DNA of 64,000 bases from Tomocerus qinae (lineage: Eukaryota > Arthropoda > Collembola > Entomobryomorpha > Tomoceridae), in the NCBI GenBank assembly GCA_020055645.1, contig CM034546.1, positions 38,688,001 to 38,752,000 on the forward strand. Reading direction: 5' to 3'. Positions 54,980-64,000 of the stretch are shown here, one piece after another. The notes under the pieces are model-generated. The model worked only from the letters and a program-made list of their open reading frames with translations. It made no database searches and had not been told where the DNA came from. Position 1 is the first letter of the stretch; the number at the start of each line of letters is the position of its first letter. Made by a program: the position numbers and the translations under genes.

Positions 54980-57900
54980 TTAATAATCTACTTAGATCTA
55001 ATTTAAAGCAATCTTTACAACTGTTGTTATATATACGTGTTGGGAAATATAGTCATTCTTGTTTTCAGACTATGTACATAACATAACATTTACTTAATAA
55101 AAATCTCCTATTAAGCCGTCTCTTACATAAATAAAAGAAACCCATAAACTAATTAAACACAGCTGTAGTCATATCTTAAACTTTGCATATTTGTGAACTG
55201 TATGTATGCCAAGATAATATACTTGATTTCCTAGACAATAAGCTTAATACTTTAACACAACCAAGGCCATATATTATTAAAGGAAATTAATTAAAATTTA
55301 ATTGAAAAGAAGAAAACACCGTTCGCAGCAGAATATCTACAGCACCTTGCGCGGCAGACTTTTTTGTAGATATGTAGGAGGACAGAGTCTTTGTTATTCG
55401 TTTCCTGTGAGAAATTGTGATATTTTATGCAGGCCTTTACATTTCTTGCCTTTTTTATAAAAAAGTAGGAGTAAAACTTTAAAAGAGGAGTCATTTTATC
55501 TCTTTATTTTTTTGATGTAGCAGCATGCCTTATTTGCTTCTACTTTACATCTAATTAAGGTAAAAAGGGTTGCTTTTTTAGAAAAGAAAGTATTTTTTAC
55601 CATTTTTTAAAATAAGGAGTAACCTTTTTTGTTCAGGCTAACAATATAAAGCAAACTAATTTAAATGCAGAAATAATTTTTGTCGATAATTTCAAGAGTA
55701 CTATTGTACATTGTTCATTTTTCGTAATATAATTCTTTGTAATAAGTAACATTTGGAAACAGAATTATACATAAGAATTAAATCTTGGAGGAAATTGGGC
55801 AAAAAATTTATTGAGAATCTACTTAAGATAGCAACGCATAGTTGTACTGATTGAAACAAATTGCTAGCATTCCCATTTTTATTTTGTTTAAAGGACAAAA
55901 GATGAATTCGGAAACGCATGTTAGTTGACCAATCATGGCTTAGAGTTTAGGGCACAATAGTGATCTAAACTATTGTTAATGTTTCCAAATATTATTTAAG
56001 TAAAAACCTTTCAATATTAATTCTGTCCAGATAGAACAATGATTATGTATGTGAAATAAGAATAGGTTTTAGTACTTTAAATCAAGCTTTAACTCATATC
56101 TATTAAGGACAGGATTTTGACGTGATCGTTAGTACTAAGAAATTTATGATGGTTTAATGGAATTAAATGATCAGTTAGAAAAAATATTTATCGTTAACCA
56201 CGCAAACCACAAGTGGGCAACCATTAGTTGATTATCTGGACTGACATTGGCCTAATATTTCGAATTGATGATTACCATTTATCAGAAGTTCTACCATCCT
56301 AGTGTTGATGGAGTAAATGTAGAGTGTAAAATAAGTTTTCACCTTCAGGCTTAACATTTATTATATAACGAAGTGTTTTGTGAAATTACACTAATTTGTT
56401 CATGGTGGTACCTTCATTAAAACTGAAATAATAAGAAAGTATACAATTTATCTGCTAAAATAAGAATATCCATCGTAGATATAACGTTCAATAGTTATAT
56501 TTTAGTTCTTAATTATATTACAAGTTAAACATCTAAGAAATACACCATGTTCGGCTGCAATGCCCGATAGGTACAATCATCTTTATTTATTGTGAGAAAT
56601 TGTGCGACACTTGTAAATCTGGAACACCTCCTATTGGATTAGGGGGTTTCTTCTGACAACAATTGCATGTCTCCCCGGATACAAAAACATTTAATCCTCA
56701 TCTGAGACAATAAATTTCCAAATATGATTTTTTCCATATATAATAGTCGGCTACTGAGTGTAAATTTAGGAACAGTTTAAAAGCCCAAGAACGAAAGAAC
56801 ATAGAAATAAATATATCAAACTAGTTTGTTGTGTTGCCTTACACAATTCCCTGCCTTGTCCATTTATGTGAGTGGAAAGTGTACATTAGAGGGACCAAGA
56901 AAATGTTTTGAACTACAGTTAACCCTTTAGGGCTCAAGTTAACTCTCTATACACCAAAATTTTTGTTAACATGTATTCCCTGTATCCAATTGTGCCATTT
57001 TTGATTTCTCTTATTATCAACAACATCAACTGCTTTAGGAATTTGTCGTTCTATAGTAATTGTGATTTTAACATGATTACTTTCTATCGATCCGAATGGC
57101 AGACCGATTTTATCCTGTCTAACCAAAACGGCCAACCATGGACCTTGGCAACATTACACTATAATAAAACTCGCTTCGGTCGTCATCAAGATAATCCACG
57201 AGATCTCTCTAGAAGTTTCTGCACTGTAAATATTTTAATGAAGCCAGACCCTTCTTTGATGTATTTCAAAACTCATTTTGGTAAAGAAATAAATCGTCGC
57301 GTTTCCAGATTCATAATCGTCGTCAAAAATGGATTGAGATGGATGAATCCAGATTGGCGATCAAATCTCATTCAACATTTGGAGGTTCCTCTTTTCATAA
57401 TTGGAATGAAATTTGGAAACAAATATTCGATTTACACGACACATCTATACAATCCGAAGAGTAAATTTTTAATTCTTCGTCGGATTAAAAATGTAAGATC
57501 GGAAGAAGAATGGGAAAAAATTTGGATTACTTTAAATGGGAATCTTCAGGGCATTAAAATTGGTGGATTTTACGGCAGTTTTTTCTCCAAATACCCTACA
57601 GAAATGCCAGAGTGTAAAATGGTTCTCTATTCAGTAGTAAAAACTAACCATTTAAATCCATACTGTAATAATTTGGTGAGAGCTGTTGAATTGATGGCTG
57701 AAAGATTGAACTTCACTGCCGTATATGGAAATCAATATGAGGATCTAGAAGGAGAATATGGTCGATGTGGAATTATTTACATGTTGGCACTTTACAATCA
57801 ACCCTATATTGTGGAATGGTATCAAACTCTTTTCATCGAGTACTATAAAGAGTTTATTCCATATTACTGTGAAGCCAACCCTCGACTCAAGGACATCCCT

Positions 57901-58896
57901 TTGACAGTTCTGATTCAAAATACATTTGATGATTATTGCTGGTGGCTGATATTTTCACTATTCCCGATTTCATTTTATGCTTTAGGCTTTAGAATTTCTA
58001 CTTTCTACAAGAAATTAGAGTTTATTTTTGTATCCACAATAGCCGTCCTTTTATATCAAGAAGTTTCCACTAAAAAGAGAAACATTTTGTACTTGGTAAT
58101 TGTGTCCATGGGATTTGTAGTTGCTAATCTATATGAAACGTGGATAACAAGCGAGATTATTGCTCCGCCAGACAGAAAGCAATATAAAGACTTTAAAGAT
58201 CTCGTGGAAAATGGATATAAGTATTTGGCGCAGAAAGACAGACGGGTAGATTTAAACGACGATGTAGTCGAATATTTTGAAAAGTATAAAATTGTGGACA
58301 AGATGAATTCAAGTGTCGTCATATTTGATTGGCAATCCGATGCAACATCTGAACACAATGAAATGAGCCACTGGACCCTTTGTAGGACAATGTTGACCAA
58401 CGTCTCAATGAAACTATTTCATGTATATGATAAAGACAAAAGTCAATACCAGGTGGCCTTAATACCGTCCTACATATCTTCTGAAGTAATTTGCATGACT
58501 GTAGAGGAAACAGAACTGTCTGATCCAAAGTCTTATATATTCTATAATTGCTACCGTCATAAATTCCAATCATATTTTGAAGTCATGCAAGAGAGAGGTT
58601 TTTTAAAATATTTCAAGCAACAATGGGATTTCATTGATAATTTGGAAGATATTAAATCCCATTCAAAACTGAAACATAAAGAATCTCAGACATTGCCCAT
58701 TAATTTGTACATGAGAATCCACGCTGTTTTCTTCGTTTGTGGATACTTTCTACTTGGATCATTTATCATTCTTCTTCTGGAATGGCTGTGGAATTCTAGA
58801 TTGATGCTATGTATAAACGTTACGAGTCTTCTTAACAAAATTAAAACCGTCACCAAAGATGTTCGAAGAAGATTTCATGTGTGTTCACGCGGATAA
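54980..58896 (+). repeat. Segmental duplication unit 4 (receptor unit)
   Basis: Landmarks as in unit 3 (ACCGTTCGCAGCAGAATATC at 55319; CACGCAAACCACAAGTGGGC at 56200; ATTGGATTAGGGGGTTTCTT at 56635). Between GGCTCAAG (56931) and the ATG (56971) only about 37 bp remain where unit 3 has about 535 bp. The conserved TATA region is therefore deleted. Confidence 0.85.
56971..58896 (+). CDS. Divergent ionotropic receptor (iGluR superfamily), gene 4
   Basis: Intact single-exon ORF, 641 residues, closely similar to gene 3 throughout, with no gap in length. It has the same signal peptide (MYSLYPIVPFLISLIINNIN), WWLIFSLFPISFYALGF span, NLYETWITSEIIAPPDRKQ and final FFVCGYFLLGSFIILLLEW. The extracellular half differs most (for example YGNQYEDLEGEYGRCGIIY against YARRSKDLEGKYDRCGIIY), which is where ligand specificity would reside. 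An open frame with concentrated changes argues it was under constraint until recently. However, the proximal promoter shared by the other units is missing, so it may be silent or use another start site. The next gene-3-like unit lies 3.6 kb upstream on the same strand. Confidence 0.75.
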   Translation: MYSLYPIVPFLISLIINNINCFRNLSFYSNCDFNMITFYRSEWQTDFILSNQNGQPWTLATLHYNKTRFGRHQDNPRDLSRSFCTVNILMKPDPSLMYFKTHFGKEINRRVSRFIIVVKNGLRWMNPDWRSNLIQHLEVPLFIIGMKFGNKYSIYTTHLYNPKSKFLILRRIKNVRSEEEWEKIWITLNGNLQGIKIGGFYGSFFSKYPTEMPECKMVLYSVVKTNHLNPYCNNLVRAVELMAERLNFTAVYGNQYEDLEGEYGRCGIIYMLALYNQPYIVEWYQTLFIEYYKEFIPYYCEANPRLKDIPLTVLIQNTFDDYCWWLIFSLFPISFYALGFRISTFYKKLEFIFVSTIAVLLYQEVSTKKRNILYLVIVSMGFVVANLYETWITSEIIAPPDRKQYKDFKDLVENGYKYLAQKDRRVDLNDDVVEYFEKYKIVDKMNSSVVIFDWQSDATSEHNEMSHWTLCRTMLTNVSMKLFHVYDKDKSQYQVALIPSYISSEVICMTVEETELSDPKSYIFYNCYRHKFQSYFEVMQERGFLKYFKQQWDFIDNLEDIKSHSKLKHKESQTLPINLYMRIHAVFFVCGYFLLGSFIILLLEWLWNSRLMLCINVTSLLNKIKTVTKDVRRRFHVCSRG

Positions 58897-58899
58897 CTG

Positions 58900-60010
58900 A
58901 AGCATCAAATTGCGATTGGTAAGGTGTGGAGCGTCCCGTTAAAACCTTATCCCGTTAATAAGCTATAGTCAAAATCATTTTAAACACCAATTCTTAGTTT
59001 TATGCCGATATAATTGTTAATGGACCATTAACAATTAATAATTAAACCATTAATAATGGTATAAGTGTCGAGTTTCCCATCTAGTGTCTCATTAAGCTAG
59101 TTTTATTTACAGCTTGACTGTACAATATAAATGTGATGTATTTATTTTTGTGCAAAAATGAATACGGTAAATAAATTAAATAACAACCAAGCTGAATGTG
59201 CCTGCACACATTTATGCTGTGTTTTTAACTCTATATAATTCTTTTGTTTTGCCCTAAAAGCCATTGAAAGATATAAAAAAAGTATTTAATTTGTGGCAAT
59301 CAAAATAAAATAAAGCAAATATAATTAAATAAATTGAACCTAGCGATTAATACCTATAAATGTTAAATGGAATTGTATTTTTCCATGCATATTTAAAACT
59401 AGCTGGTCACAGGGCCCAGGCCCTGTTCTGTTATAAATAAAGCTAGTTCGTATTCCGGGGCAATATTGAACGATGGATAGAATGTATTTCAGATATATTT
59501 AGGTTATTACATTAATTCCAATTGTCCTTTTTAAGATTTCTAATTTGGTAGGGCAGAGGTAGATATTATGATAAAGAGTCAAAAAATGTTCCAAAACTTC
59601 GCTTTAGTTCGACCTTGGGTCAACTTTTGTTTTTAAATTGAAATGTGGATATGGGCAGCTTACTCCGGTTACCCACCATGAATACTTGATTTAGGGTTTA
59701 CGGAACCCTGAACCACCCTTAAACATACTGCCATTAATTGAAAATGGATCAATTTGAACCTAAGTCAGCCATAATTGCCACCAATCGGTCAATTAGAAAA
59801 TTGAATATTTTTGATTGTAATTTTTTGGCCCTTTAAGAGAATTCTAACTTTTACATGGAATTTTTCTCGAATTATCCCATTATTGTTGAGTCCGTATCAT
59901 GACCAAGCCATATGGAAATGCAAAGTCTTATAATAGGAAACCTCTACTGAACCAACCTGGTGCGTCAGGGAAAGGAATTTATTTGCCTCGGACAGATAAA
60001 ACAGAATAAC
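58900..60010. other. 3' flank of receptor 4 and spacer
   Basis: 58905-59160 matches the flank after receptor 3. A retroposon-like tail (GGTCACAGGGCCC...AATAAAGCTAG) lies at about 59402-59447. The rest is unannotated and non-coding. Confidence 0.5.
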
Positions 60011-60019
60011 ATTTTCCAC

Positions 60020-60470
60020 TCCAAAGGGTGGAAAATCCAACCCCATTCCATCACCAAATATCCAATAAAATATCAACAACCCATCCATCCCATCACCAAA
60101 ATCCAAATAATCTAAGCCATACAACCCAGCCATCACCAACACATTCCTACCAGTCGGTTATTTCGAACCCTGTAGTCCAAAAATCAACTTCTTGGTCCTA
60201 TAGATGTATTGTAGAGCTATAGAAACTATAGACGCATTATGTATGTCCTAAACACATCCGATCCACTCCAAAGGATGTGACAACCACTACATCGCATCCA
60301 GCCCATCACCAACATCCAAAAAATTAAACCACCCCATCAAGTCCATCAACAACATCCACAAAATTAATAAATTGTCTCCATCCTATTCAGCCCATTACCG
60401 TCATCCCTTCCAGCCCATCCAAACATCTGGATGGGATAGTGGGTAAAATGGATGGGATGCTTACATCTAT
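60020..60470 (+). repeat. C/A-rich low-complexity tract
   Basis: Irregular repeats of CCCATCACCAA(C/A)ATCCA-like units with no exact period, ending with an inverted echo (GGATGGGATAGTGGG at 60429). Probably a degenerate minisatellite; ORFs across it are ignored. Confidence 0.65.
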
Positions 60471-60539
60471 GCTTGGCAGTATGCATAATGGTCAGTCAGA
60501 GTGACGTAGACGTAATTTTATACCCCAAGTCAAAAATGC

Positions 60540-61955
60540 GACCCTAATGGGTGACCAGAGTGCCGATAGCCCCAATACAATTCCAACACAAAAATATTTA
60601 TCCTAGGTCGTAATAAGTTTTAGAACATTTTATCATTGCAGTCTTTGATATTTTGTGGTAATCTCATCCATTGAATTTGATTAGAGAACGATCTATTTCC
60701 ATAATTGCTTTTGCCTTTGTGTATTGAGTATGAATATGAAATACTTCTTGAGGTTTTTGTACTAACATTTTCGATTTGAAAGTACTCGCAATAAAATATG
60801 GGGAACAATTAAAGTTACTTATGAATGAATATGCCAATTTTAATAGCTCATAGTTGTATGAATAATCTGGGAATAACCAGCGCAAATCTGTGGAAAATAG
60901 AGCGTTTTACATTTTCATATTTACTTCTATGTTAAATTATGCGATAACTTAAAATAGAGAAAAACATTTCTTGTTAAGTAGACTTACTTTTCTAAATAGT
61001 TTACGTATAATGTTGTATACCTACGCAAATGGATTACTCACAATCCTGTTTAAGTAAGCAATTAATTATGGTATACTACATAAACAGGAAATTGGTCAAA
61101 TTAATATACGCAGATAGAATACGCTAATGCAAATGTGTTTGTATAAATAAGAAACATAAAGATTAAACCTCTGTGTGTGCAGTTCATTTAACTGCTGCCA
61201 ACAGGCAGAGTTATCTAATACTTTTCGCATTTCTTACCATGGCCCACTTTGCGAACCTTCTAACTACAGGTCGTCTACCACGTGACAGTACCTGCCCCTA
61301 CTATGGCTCTCTTTAACTGATTTAAAGTGGCAGTGTGGTAATCGGCGATTACGCCTGCTATACACACCAACATACATCTCCGGATAAAAATATACTTCTT
61401 ACATAACTATTGTGTACACACACAAAGTCTATTTTATATTCGGTGCAACGCTGAATATAAAATTGCAGACATATTTTCCAACAGTGATCATTTCACTACG
61501 ACTTGTCCATTCTGCGTCTCCATCGAGGGAAAGTTTCTTATCACTTGGTGGTCCTACTAGGTGATTCAAGCATAGGAATTTAAGACAAGGTACTGGCAGG
61601 CATTTACTCAATAGGCCACAACTATGAGTCGTTTTTAAAGGAAAACGCTTTTAACTCTACTTTTTGGTTGGCAGGACTCTGGATTCAAGACACCATAGAA
61701 AAAGTTTTCGACAACGAGGACTAACATTAAACGTATCACCTGAAAATACTACTTTACAGAATGGCCTTTCAGCAATGACCACAACGTGGACATAAGATTG
61801 TAAAGGTTGGTACACTGCTACAAGCCAAGAAAAAGATAGCACGCAAGATACCACGATTGCTCGCGTTTCTAGAAACTAGAATATCTAACAACTGACTAAT
61901 TCAAACAGCATTGGTGCACACTATACAGAAATATTAAAACGCTATGAAATAAAAG
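60540..61955. other. Unannotated region
   Basis: No recognised gene. A minus-strand frame at 61854-61657 (RPFCKVVFSGDTFNVSPRCR) and the one at 61611-61429 have cysteine-containing, non-repetitive composition. They are separated by stops and have no homologue known to me. Confidence 0.35.
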
Positions 61956-61959
61956 CATA

Positions 61960-62458
61960 CCCGAATAGCACAAAGTGGTTCTCAGTAGCTACTTAGAAGG
62001 AAGCAACCTGCGCGTAGGTAGCTGCAGGGTAGATCGCAATCGCCTCTGTTTATCCTCCGGGAGGCTACCTGATCATCCCTATGTCCACGCTAGCGATTTA
62101 CTGCGCAGTCTGCTTAGTAACGAATCCGCAGCCTACTATTTCGCTACTGGGTAGATTCGAAAAATGCAAAAAGTAGCGAGGGGCAGGACTTGTACTCTAG
62201 CCTGTCTCAAGTCATGCTATCTATGTGTGCTATTAACTGAGCGCCTAAGCCACTCGCCCAAACTGGCCCAGTTGATAACTTGGGCATTATTTGTGGTACA
62301 TATGACCTTTTGAAATCACTTAATTACTACTGACACGTAGCCCTTGGGTAGCTACTATAACGTAGGGACGTAGAAACTTCACTTAAGTAGCTACGTAAAA
62401 CTGCAGAGTAGGTTACTACTAAAATCGTAGCTACTGAGCGACTTGTGTGCTGCTCGGG
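61960..62458. mobile_element. TA-flanked TIR element (Tc1/mariner-like, non-autonomous)
   Basis: Inverted ends CCCGAATAGCACAAAGTGG (61960) and, reversed, CCCGAGCAGCACACAAGTCG share CTCAGTAGCTAC further in. TA lies on each outer side (61958-61959 and 62459-62460). The 499-bp interior contains a tRNA-like stretch and several GTAGCTAC motifs but no transposase. Confidence 0.65.
62173..62259 (-). ncRNA. tRNA-like (type II) or tRNA-derived sequence
   Basis: The minus strand reads GGCGAGTGGCTTAGGCGC (A-box-like) and, about 45 bases on, AGAGTACAAGTCC (B-box-like). CGCTAC and TTTTT, a polymerase III terminator, follow directly. Length is 87 bases as in Ser/Leu tRNAs. The 5' acceptor strand does not pair with CTCGCTAC, so it is a pseudo-tRNA or a SINE head, not a working tRNA. 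Confidence 0.4.
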
Positions 62459-62691
62459 TATAAAATCATTTATATCCTTTTGTAAATAAAATCTTTATTT
62501 TAATTAATTTTATATCATTTTGAAAACTAAATAAACCAAAAACTCCAGTTCCCTCCAACTGGCGTCGCATCCACATTTTCTCATTTCGATCGCTAGCAGA
62601 CATTTATTGATCACAATCAAAGGCCAGTAATTTATTCTACTGTCAATACCCGCCGAAGACATAAAAAGTTCCCGACATTGCCATGAAATAC

Positions 62692-63360
62692 CAGTGTACA
62701 AAATATCATTTACCAGTGGTAAGTGGTTTTTAATGGTATTTAATTTTATTTACCACCAGCTAAAAATTGGTGGTAAATGGTATAATTGGTAAGAAATGGT
62801 AAAAAACAGTTTTATTTAAATTTCGTACAGAATTTTGATTACAATTCGCCGCTCATACTTATACCTTTGCGGGTGAAGATTTTTGCTACAAATTGACTCC
62901 ACTACTTAATGTATGTTAGTTAACTCAAGAACGAGTCAACTAATTGGGACATTTCGTCCGTATTTACTTATTGAATAATTAATTTCAATTAAATGGGCAT
63001 TTTTTCTTATTGAATGAAAGTTGGAAGTATCAAGCGAATAAATTTCGTTTAAATGATTATCTCCACTACGCTACCGTCAGTGAACATTCAAATATGTCTT
63101 AATTTGAAATATTTTTTTGAGAAAATAGAGCATGAAAACATTTTAATGTGTCTTTTGTGTGTGTCTATTGTCTATGCTATTTATTCACTATAATTTACCA
63201 TTTTTACCATTAAGTGCATTTTTACCATTAATGCATTTTTACCATTAAATGCATTTTTACCATTAAGTGCATTTTACCATTAAGTGCATTTTTACCATTA
63301 AGTGCATTTTTACCACTGTGATGGTAAAAAAGGCTAAAAAGTGGTAAATTTGGTACACTG
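62692..63360. mobile_element. Non-autonomous hAT element, TACCA-rich family, copy 2
   Basis: 669 bp between perfect 8-bp duplicates TGAAATAC (62684-62691 and 63361-63368). Ends are CAGTGTACAAAATATCATTT and, reversed, CAGTGTACCAAATTTACCAC. CAGTG ends plus an 8-bp duplicate are hAT hallmarks. Longer than copy 1 mainly because of an internal tandem array. Confidence 0.88.
63200..63315 (+). repeat. 18-19-bp tandem array in the hAT element
   Basis: About six units of TTTTTACCATTAAGTGCA with small slips; copy 1 of the element has only one or two (near 54786-54806), so the array expanded after the copies separated. Confidence 0.85.
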
Positions 63361-63369
63361 TGAAATACC

Positions 63370-64000
63370 AATTTTCGTGCCAAAAAGGCATATTTTATAC
63401 AAATGCGCAGCGTTAGACAAACATCTTCATCCGGAATCCAGAGACGATGATGTAAAACTGTCTCAAACCCTTTTTGGAATGTTTTTCTCTATTTATCCAA
63501 CTCCGTCTCATCAAAAAATACTTCACATAGTAATAAAAACATGAAATATTTTTGTAGCGTTATTCGCATTTTAAGAATTTTTCAGCCTAAAATCTAACTA
63601 CACTCCCATTGGCGTCGCAAACGCATTTTTTTATTTCGAACACCAGACAATAATTAAACCACTCAAAACTAATAGTACACATTTCAGAATTCTTTTTAGT
63701 TGTAAACAGAAATGAGAATTTTGAATTATGAAATATCCGAATGAAGTTTTACATGTATCCGACTCGTTCCTCCAGCTAAAATAGAAAATAGAATCTTTTC
63801 AAATTAAGACGAAGTCGCGACCACATTACATTTTGTTTTTGCATAAACAGATTTGCAATGGAAAATATTCCTCCAGTTTGTAAACAAAAAAAGAGACAAA
63901 AACACGAAGCTTTGTGGTGAAAAAAAAGCATAACTCGGATGAAAGCTATATACTGGTACAAACATCATTCCCATTTTTAAAAATGTATTTAGTGAAGAAT
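63370..64000. other. Right edge, possible duplicated small exon
   Basis: Minus-strand peptides at about 63700-63600 (FEIKKCVCDANGS) and 62690-62545 (AIEMRKCGCDASWRELEF) resemble each other on both sides of the hAT element. This hints at a duplicated cysteine-containing exon. No start, splice site or family could be established. Confidence 0.25.

Noticed and set aside
61429..61854. Two adjacent cysteine-containing minus-strand ORFs that might be one gene
   Set aside because: Separated by several stops with no plausible splice pair; no family recognised. Left as unannotated.
63200..63315. Possible CRISPR-like or satellite array
   Set aside because: The units are contiguous without spacers and lie inside a hAT element; a tandem expansion explains them.

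Overview
The window looks like an intergenic-rich, AT-rich arthropod nuclear genome. Genes are sparse and have short GT-AG introns, and most of the DNA is transposable elements and old duplications. The mix of divergent ionotropic receptors (IRs), a gustatory-receptor (GR) pseudogene, a small secreted beta/gamma-crystallin-like protein and a CARD/NB-ARC/LRR gene suggests a springtail (Collembola). That assignment is an inference; no marker gene proves it. No prokaryotic operon, CRISPR array or rRNA gene is present.

Layout. 1-1.9 kb: the 3' part of a hAT-like transposase-derived gene with one intron. 4.2-11.5 kb, minus strand: a CARD + NB-ARC + winged helix + LRR gene (NLR/Apaf-like architecture), split by a 2.9-kb Penelope-like element (PLE) that is flanked by a 10-bp target-site duplication (TSD) and carries a hammerhead-ribozyme-like motif. 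11.7-15.4 kb: a dispersed repeat interrupted by a non-autonomous hAT element, then a second terminal-inverted-repeat (TIR) element and a long foldback. 15.9-19.7 kb: a GR pseudogene and a diverged 1.1-kb tandem duplication that seems to hold GR exon relics.

20.3-58.9 kb is dominated by a segmental duplication, each copy being about 2-3 kb of conserved upstream DNA plus one single-exon IR gene. Unit 1 is truncated by a non-LTR reverse-transcriptase fragment. Unit 2 carries an LTR retrotransposon and an intact 4.6-kb P-superfamily transposon in its upstream region and is frameshifted by a 43-bp deletion. Units 3 and 4 keep complete 641-residue ORFs, but unit 4 has lost about 500 bp of the conserved proximal promoter. 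Between units 1 and 2 lie a crystallin-like gene with two broken copies, a probable solo LTR and several repeats. Between units 2 and 3 lie a Tc1/mariner-type transposase relic, a TIR element and a BEL/Pao gag relic.

59-64 kb holds only repeats: C/A-rich low-complexity DNA, a TA-flanked TIR element containing a tRNA-like stretch, and a second copy of a CAGTG-ended hAT miniature element with a perfect 8-bp TSD.

Working picture: a chemoreceptor-rich and immune-receptor-containing neighbourhood that grew by tandem duplication and was repeatedly hit by transposons. Empty paralogous sites in sister units make several insertion events unusually easy to prove. The most interesting items are the CARD-NB-ARC-LRR gene and the apparently complete P-type transposon.
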